A DNA stretch of 64,000 nt from CAILHX01 sp046155285 (GCA_046155285.1 JBJXEA010000022.1:1-64000), one strand, 5' to 3'. Positions 34,606-44,021 are shown, numbered from the stretch's first letter. The notes: generated by a model not told the origin, from the letters alone. Numbers and translations are program-made.

Positions 34606-35544
34606 ATGAAATTCGCATTTTTATTTCCTGGTCAAGGCTCTCAATCTGTCGGCATGATGGTGGGTTTTGGTGACAATCCAGTCATCAAGCAAACCTTTGT
34701 CGAAGCTTCTGACATTTTAGGTGTTGATTTCTGGGCAATGGCGACAGAACCCAATGATTTGCTCAATTTAACGCAGCATACGCAACCTCTGATGCTCACC
34801 GCAGGTGTGGCGACGGCTCGTGCCTATGTTGAAGCGGGCGGCGCAAAGCCAAGCATATTGGCTGGTCATAGCTTAGGTGAATATTCTGCTTTGGTTGCAG
34901 CCTGTGCATTAACTTTTGCCGATGCACTACCTTTGGTAAAATACCGCGCCGAAGTGATGCAAAGCGCCGTGCCAGAAGACGTGGGCGCGATGGCGGCGAT
35001 TTTGGGCTTGGATGACGAAGTGGTGCGTGCTGTGTGCCTTGAAGCCGCGCAAAATGAAGTGTTGGAGGCGGTGAATTACAACTCTCCGGGGCAAGTGGTG
35101 ATTGCCGGACATAAGGTTGCTGTAGAGCGCGGTATGGCCTTGGCGAAAGAGAAGGGTGCCAAACGCGCTTTGCCATTGCCCGTCAGCGTGCCGTCGCATT
35201 GTGCGCTGATGAAACCGGCGGCAGAAAAACTAAAAACCTATTTAGCCAGTGTTAGCGTAAACCCACCGCAAATTCCTGTATTGCACAATGCAGACGTGGC
35301 GAGTTATCACGATGCGGTGCAGATTAAAGACGCACTGGTGCGCCAACTCTATAGCCCAGTACGCTGGGTAAAGACCATACAAAAAATAGCCGCCGATGGC
35401 ATCGATCAAGCCGCTGAATGCGGTCCTGGCAAGGTGCTGACAGGTTTGAATAAGCGTATCGTGGCGGAGATGAGTTGCATCGCCATTACCAGTCTTGGCT
35501 CACTGAATGAAGCCAAAACAATTTTAGGAGAACACCATGCTTGA
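34606..35544 (+). CDS. fabD: Malonyl-CoA:ACP transacylase
   Basis: Loads malonyl groups on ACP. N-terminal FAFLFPGQGSQSVGM, nucleophile serine in AGHSLGEYSALVAA and His in VPSHCALM. ATG 34606 (AGGA 8 nt upstream) gives 312 aa; ATG 34600 would add two residues. Its stop overlaps fabG by 8 nt. Confidence 0.97.
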   Translation: MKFAFLFPGQGSQSVGMMVGFGDNPVIKQTFVEASDILGVDFWAMATEPNDLLNLTQHTQPLMLTAGVATARAYVEAGGAKPSILAGHSLGEYSALVAACALTFADALPLVKYRAEVMQSAVPEDVGAMAAILGLDDEVVRAVCLEAAQNEVLEAVNYNSPGQVVIAGHKVAVERGMALAKEKGAKRALPLPVSVPSHCALMKPAAEKLKTYLASVSVNPPQIPVLHNADVASYHDAVQIKDALVRQLYSPVRWVKTIQKIAADGIDQAAECGPGKVLTGLNKRIVAEMSCIAITSLGSLNEAKTILGEHHA

Positions 35545-36280
35545 TGGACAAGTAGCCTTGGTCACCGGAGCCAGTCGCGGCATAGGTGCGGCAGTGGCGT
35601 TGGAACTGGGCAAGCAGGGCGCCACTGTAATCGGTACCGCCACCACGGCAAATGGCGCAGAACAAATCAGCGCAGCATTGATTCAAGCAGACGTAAATGG
35701 CACGGGCATGGCGCTAGACGTGAATGATGCGATGCAGATAGAAGCCACGCTCAAGGCCATTGCTGAGCAGTTTGGTGCAATTGCGATTCTGGTCAACAAC
35801 GCCGGAATCACGCGTGACATGTTGTTGATGCGTATGTCAGAAGACGAGTGGGATAGCGTGCTGGACACCAACCTCAAATCGGTATTTCGCATGTCACAAG
35901 CAGTATTGCGCCCCATGATGAAGGCGCGCTATGGACGCATCATCAGCATTTCTTCCGTGGTTGGCCACATGGGGAATGCCGGACAAGTCAATTACGCAGC
36001 GGCCAAGGCAGGTATGAGCGGCTTTTCCAAGTCGTTAGCGCGTGAAGTCGGAAGCCGCAACATCACCGTGAACTGTGTCGCGCCGGGATTTATTGATACT
36101 GACATGACGCGTGCCTTGTCCGAAGAGCAGCGCAATGGCTTGTTGCAGCACATCCCGCTTGGGCGTTTAGGCGCGGTAGAAGACATCGCCGCTGCGGTGG
36201 TTTTTCTGGCTTCACCGAGCGCTGGATACATTTCTGGCGAGACGCTACACGTGAATGGCGGCATGTATATGGCGGGCTAG
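35537..36280 (+). CDS. fabG: 3-oxoacyl-[acyl-carrier-protein] reductase
   Basis: NADPH-dependent reduction in the elongation cycle. TGASRGIGAAVA nucleotide motif, active Ser in ISSVVGHMGN and the catalytic YAAAK pair; C-terminal GETLHVNGGMYM. 247 aa. TTAGGAGAA precedes the ATG inside fabD. Confidence 0.98.
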   Translation: MLDGQVALVTGASRGIGAAVALELGKQGATVIGTATTANGAEQISAALIQADVNGTGMALDVNDAMQIEATLKAIAEQFGAIAILVNNAGITRDMLLMRMSEDEWDSVLDTNLKSVFRMSQAVLRPMMKARYGRIISISSVVGHMGNAGQVNYAAAKAGMSGFSKSLAREVGSRNITVNCVAPGFIDTDMTRALSEEQRNGLLQHIPLGRLGAVEDIAAAVVFLASPSAGYISGETLHVNGGMYMAG

Positions 36281-36289
36281 CCGCTATTT

Positions 36290-36318
36290 TTGAATTTGGC
36301 CGGAGTTTTAGGTAGAAT
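36290..36318 (+). promoter_or_regulatory. Promoter of acpP-fabF
   Basis: TTGAAT (36290-36295), a 17-nt spacer and TAGAAT (36313-36318), both 5 of 6 with consensus. It lies in the fabG-acpP gap, fitting the independent high-level transcription known for acpP. Confidence 0.65.
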
Positions 36319-36360
36319 AGCGCCAGTTTTTTGCACTACAATCAACTAAGGGGTAATTAG

Positions 36361-36597
36361 ATGTCTGACATCGAACAACGCGTTAAAAAAATCGTCGCCG
36401 AGCAACTGGGCGCAAATGAAGCCGACGTTAAAAACGAATCTTCTTTCGTGGATGACTTAGGTGCTGACTCACTCGATACCGTCGAACTGGTAATGGCACT
36501 GGAAGAGGAGTTCGAGTGTGAAATTCCTGATGAAGAAGCCGAAAAAATCACCACCGTGCAACAAGCGATTGACTACGTCAACGCGCACCCAAAATAA
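36361..36597 (+). CDS. acpP: Acyl carrier protein
   Basis: 78 aa acidic four-helix protein. The phosphopantetheine serine is residue 37 in LGADSLDTVE. AAGGGG lies upstream of the ATG. Carrier for all fatty acid intermediates handled by the surrounding genes and the acyl donor for LpxA/LpxD. Confidence 0.99.
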   Translation: MSDIEQRVKKIVAEQLGANEADVKNESSFVDDLGADSLDTVELVMALEEEFECEIPDEEAEKITTVQQAIDYVNAHPK

Positions 36598-36626
36598 AAT
36601 AATCCTCAAGTCTTTCTGGAGCTACC

Positions 36627-37865
36627 TTGTCTAAACGTCGGGTCGTCATCACTGGCCTCGGCATTGTCTCGCCAGTCGGTATAGGCGTAGAGAATGCTTG
36701 GGGCAACATCGTCGCAGGCCGCTCTGGTATTACGCGCATCACAAAATTCGACCCTTCTGCCTTTGCCTCACAAGTGGCAGGAGAGGTCAAAGGATTTGAT
36801 GCTACGCAATATCTGTCGCCCAAAGAAGCGCGTCGCATGGATACTTTTATCCAATTCGGCTTGGTGGCGGGTATGGAGGCAGTTAAAGACTCGGGTTTAG
36901 AAGTCACCGAGCAGAATGCCGAACGAATCGGCGTGTCTATCGGTGCTGGCATTGGCGGCTTACAGCTCATCGAAGACACTGACAAAGTCTATCAAGAAGG
37001 CGGCCCACGCAAGATTTCGCCGTTTTTCATTCCCGGCACCATCATCAATATGATCTCCGGCAACCTGTCTATCATGTACGGCTTAAAAGGCCCCAACATC
37101 GCCATTGTCACCGCCTGTACCACGGCCACACACTGCATAGGCGACGCTGCACGCTTGATTGAATACGGTGACGCTGACGTAATGGTGGCGGGCGGTGCTG
37201 AAGCCGCGATTACAAAACTCAGCGTGGGTGGTTTCGCTTCAGCCCGTGCATTGTCTACCCGCAATGATGACCCTGCTACCGCCAGCCGTCCTTGGGACAG
37301 CGAGCGCGATGGTTTTGTCATCGGCGAAGGGGCGGGGGTGTTGGTGCTGGAGGAATACGAACACGCCAAAGCGCGCGGCGCGAAGATTTATGCCGAAATC
37401 GCCGGCTTTGGCATGAGTGCCGATGCTTATCACATGACCTCGCCCAGTGAAAGCGGTGAGGGCGCGGCGCGTTGTATGCGGAACGCCGTAAAAAATGCAG
37501 GAATGAATGCCGATGATGTGGATTACGTCAACGCCCACGGCACATCAACTCCTGCTGGCGATTTGGCTGAAACCCAGGCGGCCAAAGGCTATTTTGGTCA
37601 TCATGTCAAAAAAATCGCTATGAGCTCCACCAAATCCATGACCGGTCACTTATTGGGCGCCGCTGGCGGGGTAGAAGCGGTATTCTCAGCGCTGGCGATA
37701 CGCGATCAAATAGCGCCACCCACCATCAATATTTTTAATAAAGACCCATTGTGTGATTTAGATTATGTGGCGAATGAGGCGCGTCGCATGAAGATTGATG
37801 TTGCCATCTCTAATTCCTTCGGTTTTGGTGGCACCAACGGCACTTTGGTGTTCCGGAAAATTTAG
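36627..37865 (+). CDS. fabF: 3-oxoacyl-[acyl-carrier-protein] synthase II
   Basis: Elongating condensing enzyme. Cys in VTACTTATHCIG, first His in NAHGTSTPAGD and second His in SMTGHLLGAAGG form the Cys-His-His site. 412 aa. The start is TTG 36627 with GGAG about 6 nt upstream, giving MSKRRVVITGLG; no ATG fits the conserved N-terminus. Confidence 0.97.
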   Translation: MSKRRVVITGLGIVSPVGIGVENAWGNIVAGRSGITRITKFDPSAFASQVAGEVKGFDATQYLSPKEARRMDTFIQFGLVAGMEAVKDSGLEVTEQNAERIGVSIGAGIGGLQLIEDTDKVYQEGGPRKISPFFIPGTIINMISGNLSIMYGLKGPNIAIVTACTTATHCIGDAARLIEYGDADVMVAGGAEAAITKLSVGGFASARALSTRNDDPATASRPWDSERDGFVIGEGAGVLVLEEYEHAKARGAKIYAEIAGFGMSADAYHMTSPSESGEGAARCMRNAVKNAGMNADDVDYVNAHGTSTPAGDLAETQAAKGYFGHHVKKIAMSSTKSMTGHLLGAAGGVEAVFSALAIRDQIAPPTINIFNKDPLCDLDYVANEARRMKIDVAISNSFGFGGTNGTLVFRKI

Positions 37866-38193
37866 AAAAAGTAGTTGCTTTTTTCTTAAGAATAACGGTG
37901 GAGGCCTGCGGTTTGTACACACCTCAAGTGCAATGCTTGTGCGGTCACAGAGCTAGCAAGTTTTCTCTCTTTTTTTACTTGCTAAAATCACAGTAAGTTT
38001 CTGATTGTTATAATAAGTTAATTGTTGCATAAAAATTAACGAAACCGCGCGAACCCAATCTGCACGCGCCGCTGGCGGCTAGTTTGCATGATCATCCACA
38101 ATTTTATCCACAGCTTCTGTGGATACCTGCATCCTCTCGTTTTTTCAAAATTTCCATTAAGAAAATAGACTTAACCGAATACAATAGAGGCCT
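37866..38193. other. 328-nt intergenic region fabF-pabC
   Basis: No coding frame is convincing. It holds an 8-bp inverted pair TAGCAAGT/ACTTGCTA (37954-37984) with a T-rich loop that may end the fab transcript, an AT-rich stretch with a TATAAT (38009-38014) but no well-spaced -35, and the DnaA-box-like cluster at 38092-38126. Confidence 0.6.
38092..38126. promoter_or_regulatory. Cluster of three DnaA-box-like sites
   Basis: TCATCCACA (38092-38100, 8/9), TTATCCACA (38104-38112, exact consensus) and, inverted, GTATCCACA (38118-38126, 8/9). The last two form a perfect 9-bp palindrome around CTT, so a simple RNA or DNA hairpin is an alternative reading. The adjoining 37985-38040 is AT-rich. Confidence 0.5.
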
Positions 38194-39039
38194 ATGTCAC
38201 AGAGCCAAGCCTATCTTGTTAACGGACGTTTTGAGGGTGTTTTAACACCTTTTGACCGCGGTTTCGCCTATGGCGACGGCGTGTTTCGCACTTTGGTTTT
38301 GCAGCATGGCGTACCGCACTGCTGGCCGCACCATTACCGCAAGCTGGAAGAAGATTGCAATGCTTTGCGTATTGTCTGCCCGTCGCAGGAAACGTTGCGC
38401 GGTGATATTGTCAACCTAGTGAATGAGGCTGATGAACATGGACAGGCGACTATCAAAATTATCATTACACGCGGTGAGAGCGCTAGAGGTTTTGCAGTAC
38501 CCCCATTGGCACAGCCCACGCGCATCGTAATTAAAATGCCGCTACCGCAATATCCAGAAACTAATTTCGATGTGGGAATTACGCTGCACTTATGCCAGAC
38601 CCGTCTGGCGCGGCAGCCACGATTGGCGGGCGTGAAGCACCTGAATCGCCTAGAAAATGTGCTGGCACGTATGGAATGGCTAGATTCACACATTACCGAT
38701 GGATTGATGCTGGATGAGGGTGGCGACGTAATTGAATGTATCAGTGGCAATGTGTTTGCCCGATTTGGCGATCAGCTGACAACGCCGGATTTAAGCCAAT
38801 GCGGGGTCGCAGGTGTGACGCGCGCGCGCATTATGGGATTGGCTCCCATGCTGGGCTATGATTTAGAGGTGCGCCACTTGAGACTATCGGAACTGATGGA
38901 TGCCGACGAAGTGATTGTCTGCAACAGCCTCTACGGCGCATGGCAGGTGCGCCATCTGGCGAATCACACATGGCAGCAGGGCGTGCTGGCGGCCAAATTA
39001 AGAGAGCGTTTGCGCGAAGATGACACGATTTCTGCTTAA
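38194..39039 (+). CDS. pabC: 4-amino-4-deoxychorismate lyase
   Basis: PLP class IV enzyme releasing p-aminobenzoate and pyruvate for folate synthesis. The PLP lysine is in GVKHLNRLENVLARM; early motif RGFAYGDGVFRT and ECISGNVFARFG also match. 281 aa. Position between fabF and mltG is the classical one. It overlaps mltG by 20 nt. Confidence 0.93.
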   Translation: MSQSQAYLVNGRFEGVLTPFDRGFAYGDGVFRTLVLQHGVPHCWPHHYRKLEEDCNALRIVCPSQETLRGDIVNLVNEADEHGQATIKIIITRGESARGFAVPPLAQPTRIVIKMPLPQYPETNFDVGITLHLCQTRLARQPRLAGVKHLNRLENVLARMEWLDSHITDGLMLDEGGDVIECISGNVFARFGDQLTTPDLSQCGVAGVTRARIMGLAPMLGYDLEVRHLRLSELMDADEVIVCNSLYGAWQVRHLANHTWQQGVLAAKLRERLREDDTISA

Positions 39040-40024
39040 ACTCATATTTTTAGTCATATTGCTGGGAGCAGGTGCTGCGGCGTGGCTTTGGCATTACACT
39101 TGGACGCCGCTTAACTTTGAGGAATCACAGCATACTGTCGTGGTGAAATCTGGTAGCAATGTGCGCTTAGTAGCGCGGCAGTTAGCGGCTGAAAATGTGT
39201 TGAGTGAGCCGTGGAGCTTCTTTCTCATGGCGCGGCTGTCTGGGCGTGCATCTGAACTCAAGGCCGGCAACTACGTGCTAACTTCGGGCATGACGCCCTA
39301 CAACATGTTCGAGGCTATGACCAACGGCACCGATTCCACGCAGTCTGGCGTGACCTTTATCGAGGGCTGGACATTCCACCAAATGCGCGAAGAGCTTAAT
39401 CGCACTGAGGGGTTAGAACACGTGAGCATGGCCATGACGGACGGGGAGATATTGAGCCGTATTGGAGCGACTGAAACGCATCCAGAAGGCTTGTTTTTCC
39501 CTGATACCTATTATTTTGCAGAAAACATCAGTGATATTGATTTGCTACAACGCGCCTATCAAGCCATGCAGATCAAGCTGGCGGAGGCATGGGAGCTGCG
39601 CGTTGACAACTTACCTTACACCAACTCTTATCAGGCGCTCATTATGGCCTCTGTGGTTGAAAAAGAGACGGGCAAGGGGTCGGAGCGCCCAGTTATCGCA
39701 AAAGTGTTCTTAAATCGCCTTAAAATCGGTATGCGACTACAAACGGATCCCACCGTCATCTACGGCATGGGAGCTAATTTCAAAGGTAATATTCGCAAAC
39801 AAGATTTACTCAAAGACACGGCTTATAACACTTACACGCGCAATGGCTTGCCACCTACGCCCATCGCCATGCCCGGCTTAGCGGCGATTGAAGCTGCGTT
39901 GCACCCCGACAGCAGCGCAAATTATCTCTATTTTGTAGGTAAGGGCGACGGCAGCCATGCGTTTTCTGCCACGCTAGAAGAACACAACCGCGCAGTTGCT
40001 CGCTATCAGTTAGGGAAACATTGA
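39020..40024 (+). CDS. mltG: Endolytic peptidoglycan transglycosylase MltG
   Basis: Cuts nascent glycan strands and may end their synthesis. N-terminal membrane anchor (about residues 5-25), a LysM-like region, then the YceG catalytic domain with the active Glu in VVEKETGKGSERP and the conserved LQTDPTVIYG. 334 aa. The stop overlaps the tmk start. Confidence 0.95.
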   Translation: MTRFLLKLIFLVILLGAGAAAWLWHYTWTPLNFEESQHTVVVKSGSNVRLVARQLAAENVLSEPWSFFLMARLSGRASELKAGNYVLTSGMTPYNMFEAMTNGTDSTQSGVTFIEGWTFHQMREELNRTEGLEHVSMAMTDGEILSRIGATETHPEGLFFPDTYYFAENISDIDLLQRAYQAMQIKLAEAWELRVDNLPYTNSYQALIMASVVEKETGKGSERPVIAKVFLNRLKIGMRLQTDPTVIYGMGANFKGNIRKQDLLKDTAYNTYTRNGLPPTPIAMPGLAAIEAALHPDSSANYLYFVGKGDGSHAFSATLEEHNRAVARYQLGKH

Positions 40025-40629
40025 TGGTCGGGAAATTCATTACCTTAGAAGGCGTAGATGGCGCTGGTAAAAGCACGCACATTCCGTTGATTGCCGATTT
40101 ACTCCGCGCCAAAGGCGTAGAGGTGGTGTTGACGCGCGAACCAGGCGGCACGGGCTTAGGCGAAAGGTTGCGCGAGTTATTGCTGCACCAAGCCATGAGC
40201 GCAGAAACCGAAACTTTGCTGATGTTTGCTGCGCGATGCGAGCATATCGTACAAGTGATACAACCTGCTTTAGAACGCGGTACATGGGTGCTGTCAGACA
40301 GATTCACTGATGCTAGTTTTGCCTACCAGCACGGCGGGCGTGGTGTTGCAGCAGATAAGATACGTGTTTTGGAAACCTTGGTGCAAGGTGCTTTACAACC
40401 AGATTTAACCCTGTTATTCGATTTGCCCGTTGAAATTAGTTGCCAAAGATTGGCTGGAGCGCGTGATCCCGATCGTTTCGAGCAAGAAACCAGCGCATTT
40501 TTTCAGCGTATTCGTGACGCTTATTTGCAACGGGCGGCAGAGTTTCCGCAGCGTTTTTGCGTGATAGATGCCAACAAAAGCATAGCTGAGATTCAAGTTG
40601 AGCTTAAGAAAATAATTTCAATATTATGA
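40024..40629 (+). CDS. tmk: Thymidylate kinase
   Basis: dTMP to dTDP. P-loop LEGVDGAGKSTH, SDRFTDASFAYQHGGRG (DR motif) and a LID region near residue 145. 201 aa from ATG 40024, which overlaps the mltG TGA. It overlaps holB by 4 nt. Confidence 0.97.
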   Translation: MVGKFITLEGVDGAGKSTHIPLIADLLRAKGVEVVLTREPGGTGLGERLRELLLHQAMSAETETLLMFAARCEHIVQVIQPALERGTWVLSDRFTDASFAYQHGGRGVAADKIRVLETLVQGALQPDLTLLFDLPVEISCQRLAGARDPDRFEQETSAFFQRIRDAYLQRAAEFPQRFCVIDANKSIAEIQVELKKIISIL

Positions 40630-41648
40630 ATATAAAAGAATTATATCCTTGGAATTCGAGCGTTTGGCAGCGCGTAGCTGCAATGAAAACACGGTTTCCT
40701 CATGCTGTGCTGCTGCATGGTCGTGCGGGCATAGGCAAGCTGGCGTTCGCAGAAGGCTTGGCCGCGAGTTTATTGTGCGAAGCGCCGCAAGCGGATGGCT
40801 TGGCTTGTGGCCAGTGCTTGAGTTGCGGCTGGTTGGTGCAAGGCAATCACCCCGATTTTCGTGTGATTACGCCGGGCGACAAAGACGATAAGAATAGCAA
40901 GATGGAGGAGGGTGATGAACCGCCAGAGCTAGCCAGCAAAGCCAAAAAAAGCCATATCGTGGTGGATCAAATCCGCGCCTTGAGCGAGTTGGTGGGCTTG
41001 AGTTCACATCGCCAAGGCTCACGCATCGTGTTGTTGCACCCCGCAGAAACACTCAATCTGGCCGCCGCCAATGCGCTGCTCAAAATGCTCGAAGAGCCGC
41101 CACCAGACACAATTTTCATCCTCGTCAGCCACCAATCGCAGCGCCTGTTGCCCACCATACGTAGCCGCTGCCATAAAATCGCCATACCCATGCCTACTAT
41201 AGAGCAGGCGGCAAACTGGCTTAATACTCAGGGTGTTAAGGATGCTACGAACTGCTTGGCACAAGCCGGAGGTGCACCCTTGCTGGCGCTAGAGGCGTAT
41301 GATGCAGCAACAGAAGTCGACGTGGAAACTTTTGCACGCGAACTCATTAAGGCAGATAAGGCCGATGCTTTTGCCACCAGTGCGCACTGGGGTAAAGCTG
41401 GTTTATTAACAGCGGTGAGCCTATTGCAAAAGTGGATTTACGATGTATTGAGCGCAAAGCTTTATGGCGCTGTACGATATTACCCAAAGAAAATCAAATC
41501 GTTACAGGATATTTCTAATAAAGCAGATATGCGTTGTCTATTAGATTTTCAACGCGACCTCAACCAAGCACGTGGTCAAACCAGCCATCCACTGAATGCC
41601 GAATTGCAGTTAGAAGCTTTGATGCTGAAATACACGCAACTTTTTTGA
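40626..41648 (+). CDS. holB: DNA polymerase III delta' subunit
   Basis: Clamp-loader subunit. AAA-type fold with a degenerate P-loop (HGRAGIGKLAFA), a four-Cys zinc module (CEAPQ…CGQCLSCG, about residues 50-65) and ALLKMLEEPPPDTIFIL. 340 aa. The tmk-holB pair is normal. A pilZ gene often found next in related gammaproteobacteria is absent; tatD follows directly. Confidence 0.95.
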   Translation: MNIKELYPWNSSVWQRVAAMKTRFPHAVLLHGRAGIGKLAFAEGLAASLLCEAPQADGLACGQCLSCGWLVQGNHPDFRVITPGDKDDKNSKMEEGDEPPELASKAKKSHIVVDQIRALSELVGLSSHRQGSRIVLLHPAETLNLAAANALLKMLEEPPPDTIFILVSHQSQRLLPTIRSRCHKIAIPMPTIEQAANWLNTQGVKDATNCLAQAGGAPLLALEAYDAATEVDVETFARELIKADKADAFATSAHWGKAGLLTAVSLLQKWIYDVLSAKLYGAVRYYPKKIKSLQDISNKADMRCLLDFQRDLNQARGQTSHPLNAELQLEALMLKYTQLF

Positions 41649-41663
41649 CCCTATTTTTTGATC

Positions 41664-42443
41664 ATGTTCATAGACTCCCACTGCCACTTAGATTTTCCAG
41701 AGCTTGCGACCAACATTGCTGACGTGCTCGCCGCCATGCATGCCAACGATGTTACTTACGGCCTATGCATCAGCGTCAAGCTCCCTGATTTTCCGCGTGT
41801 GTTGGCGATGGCAGAGGCGCATGACAACCTGTTTGCCACGGTAGGCGTGCATCCTGATTACGAAGATGAAATAGAGCCTAGCGTAGATGACTTAGTGTGT
41901 TTGGCGGCACATCCAAAAGTGGTGGGCATAGGCGAAACAGGGCTGGATTATTATCGGCTGACGGGTGATTTGGAATGGCAACGTGAGCGTTTTCGCACTC
42001 ACATTCGCGCTGCGATTAAAACCACTAAACCATTGATCATTCACACTAGAAATGCCGCAAAAGACACCATTAAAATTATGCGGGAAGAGGGCGCAGAGCG
42101 GGCGGGCGGGGTGATGCATTGTTTTACTGAAAACTGGGAAGTGGCGCAGCAGGCTATAGACTTGGGATTCTACATCTCATTTTCGGGCATAGTCACGTTC
42201 AAGAACGCTTTGGTCTTGAAAGAAGTGGCACAGAAAGTATCATTAGAACATATGCTTATAGAAACTGATTCACCTTACTTAGCGCCCGTTCCGTATCGCG
42301 GCAAACTCAATCAGCCAGCGTATGTAAAACATGTCGCGGAGGAGATTGCCAAGTTGCGCGGCATCAGCGTGGAAGAAGTAGGGGCGACAACCAGTGCCAA
42401 CTTTTTCAGATTATTTTCACAGGCAAAAGTCTTATGCAGCTAA
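41664..42443 (+). CDS. tatD: TatD family metal-dependent hydrolase
   Basis: TIM-barrel nuclease/hydrolase family. Metal ligands in FIDSHCHLDFPEL, the conserved GETGLDYY, HTRNA, MHCFTE and the C-terminal IETDSPYLAPVPYRGK. ATG 41664 gives 259 aa. Likely a 3'-5' DNA exonuclease or D-aminoacyl-tRNA deacylase by family; the exact substrate cannot be read from sequence. Confidence 0.92.
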   Translation: MFIDSHCHLDFPELATNIADVLAAMHANDVTYGLCISVKLPDFPRVLAMAEAHDNLFATVGVHPDYEDEIEPSVDDLVCLAAHPKVVGIGETGLDYYRLTGDLEWQRERFRTHIRAAIKTTKPLIIHTRNAAKDTIKIMREEGAERAGGVMHCFTENWEVAQQAIDLGFYISFSGIVTFKNALVLKEVAQKVSLEHMLIETDSPYLAPVPYRGKLNQPAYVKHVAEEIAKLRGISVEEVGATTSANFFRLFSQAKVLCS

Positions 42444-43198
42444 TCGTATTAGGTGTGGGTTCTAGTTCCGGTACACCCGCCATTGCTTGTGATTGCGCCA
42501 CTTGCTTGTCCACCAATCCACGCAATAAACGCACTCGTAGCTCGGTTGCTATTGAAACCGACGACGGCAAAATCATTCTCATCGACACAGGCCCCGACAT
42601 CCGCCTGCAAGCTTTGCGCGAGAACATTCGCCGCGTAGACGCCGTGCTTTACACCCATGCCCATGCTGACCACCTCAACGGCATAGACGATCTGCGCGGT
42701 TTCTGCCAAAAAAATAAAACGCAGATCCCTCTCTACGGCAACGCGCCCACCATAGACAACATCCGCACCCGTTTTGGCTACACCTTGCGTGAACCGGGCG
42801 ACCACTGGGATCTTCCCGTATTAAGCATCAGTACCATAGATGCGCCGTTTGAGTTATGCGGCGAGACCATCACACCTATCCCCATTATTCATGGCAGGGC
42901 GCAGATACTAGGATTCCGCATCCGCAATTTTGCTTACTTGACCGATGTATCTGAAATTCCAGCAGAATCCATGTCTATGCTGCAAGGTTTGGACGTGCTA
43001 CTGCTTGATTGCCTGCGGCACAAGCCGCATCCTACGCATATAAGCGTGGAACAAAGCCTAGCTTATGCGAGTCAGATAGCTGCGAACAATACCCACCTTA
43101 TCCATATGACGCATGATTTAGAATACGCGGCGCTTGAAGCTACATTACCGAAAAATGTGCATGTTGGTTATGACGGATTGAGGCTGAAGTTGGCGTGA
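42434..43198 (+). CDS. Metallo-beta-lactamase-fold hydrolase (PhnP-like)
   Basis: 254 aa. Zinc motif THAHADHLNGIDDLRGF, with an early CDCATC cysteine cluster typical of PhnP-type cyclic phosphodiesterases, and HMTHDLEY toward the C-terminus. It overlaps tatD by 10 nt, so the two are cotranscribed. No phn genes are nearby; the substrate is probably a cyclic nucleotide-like phosphodiester but this is inference. Confidence 0.85.
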   Translation: MQLIVLGVGSSSGTPAIACDCATCLSTNPRNKRTRSSVAIETDDGKIILIDTGPDIRLQALRENIRRVDAVLYTHAHADHLNGIDDLRGFCQKNKTQIPLYGNAPTIDNIRTRFGYTLREPGDHWDLPVLSISTIDAPFELCGETITPIPIIHGRAQILGFRIRNFAYLTDVSEIPAESMSMLQGLDVLLLDCLRHKPHPTHISVEQSLAYASQIAANNTHLIHMTHDLEYAALEATLPKNVHVGYDGLRLKLA

Positions 43199-43219
43199 GT
43201 CGGTCGACAATGCGATAAT
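43190..43219 (+). promoter_or_regulatory. Weak candidate promoter before the 43247 gene
   Basis: TTGGCG, an 18-nt spacer and GATAAT (43214-43219), 4-5 of 6 matches each, 28 nt before the ATG at 43247. Confidence 0.35.
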
Positions 43220-43246
43220 GCAACCTTGTTAATGAAGGAATAACAC

Positions 43247-43657
43247 ATGATTACTAAGTTTTTGGCTGTAAGCGTTTGCGCTGCAACACTTGTTTTATCT
43301 AGTCCGGTGCAGGTTTTTGCTGCTGACAATGTAAACTCTAGCAAATACTCTAAAAAGTCAGGCAAGACTTACGAAGAAATGCAGTTCATCAAACTGTTCA
43401 GCCATAAAAACCGCCAGCAGGTTTCTGAAGCTCTAGGCAAGCCTATGAGTATTGCGCAAGCCAGCAAGCCGTCTAATGCCGAACTGTCTATGGCGAAGAT
43501 GGGCAAGAGCATGGATCAGAATAAAGTAGACAATGTCGAGATGTGGTATTACAAAAATATCGTTCGCTATGATCGAAAACATACTTACAGCAAGATAGAA
43601 CTTACCTTTGTGAATGATAGCTGCAAGAATATCGCATATTTTAATGAGCCTAAGTAA
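43247..43657 (+). CDS. Hypothetical exported protein
   Basis: 136 aa with a signal peptide (about 1-25, cleavage near VFAAD). The mature part has a BamE/SmpA-like pattern: LFSHKNRQQVSEALGKP followed by a beta-rich EMWYYKNIVRYDRKHTYSKIELTFVNDSCKNI. The resemblance is in layout only and I do not assign a function. GAAGGAAT precedes the ATG. It stands alone between the hydrolase gene and a terminator. Confidence 0.75.
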   Translation: MITKFLAVSVCAATLVLSSPVQVFAADNVNSSKYSKKSGKTYEEMQFIKLFSHKNRQQVSEALGKPMSIAQASKPSNAELSMAKMGKSMDQNKVDNVEMWYYKNIVRYDRKHTYSKIELTFVNDSCKNIAYFNEPK

Positions 43658-43672
43658 GTATAGGAAAATACC

Positions 43673-43697
43673 ACGGGGTTATATGCCCCGTTATTTA
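43673..43697 (+). terminator. Terminator after the exported-protein gene
   Basis: ACGGGG-TTATATG-CCCCGT followed by TATTTA. The stem is perfect but the T-run is weak. Confidence 0.65.
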
Positions 43698-43761
43698 CAT
43701 GCCTATGACTTCGCATAATGTATATTATGTTAAATTATGTATGGATGGTAAAAAGCCAATG

Positions 43762-44019
43762 TCACAATAGCTTCAATAATTTTATGGTACCGCCCTTGCC
43801 ATCCAAGATGTCAATCAATGGCAAGTTGCTCAGTGGTAACACTGAGTTCCCATCAAGTTTGTCTGTAGACCAACTAACACCGATGGAAATCATAGTTGCA
43901 GCCAAGCCCACTAGAAATCTGCGGAAAAAGGTTTTATCGACCCCTAGACCGTCTAGATAGCGGTTCAAAAAAAACACTACCACAAAGAACGCAATAATAG
44001 AAAGAATGAAACCCAACAT
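43762..44019 (-). CDS. Hypothetical small membrane protein
   Basis: 85 aa with two probable membrane segments (about 3-20, FILSIIAFFVVVFFL, and 35-50, FLVGLAATMISIGV). The soluble tail is unremarkable. No family recognised. It ends the ligA-cysQ-TPR unit, 2 nt after the TPR gene. Confidence 0.6.
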   Translation of the reverse strand: MLGFILSIIAFFVVVFFLNRYLDGLGVDKTFFRRFLVGLAATMISIGVSWSTDKLDGNSVLPLSNLPLIDILDGKGGTIKLLKLL

Positions 44020-44021
44020 GG

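Noticed and set aside
37954..37984. Confident rho-independent terminator for the fab operon
   Set aside because: The stem has a 15-nt loop and no T-run after it, so it is only mentioned within the intergenic region.
38092..38126. Chromosomal origin at the DnaA-box cluster
   Set aside because: No dnaA, dnaN or gidA neighbours, and only three boxes; a regulatory or titration site or a plain hairpin is more likely.
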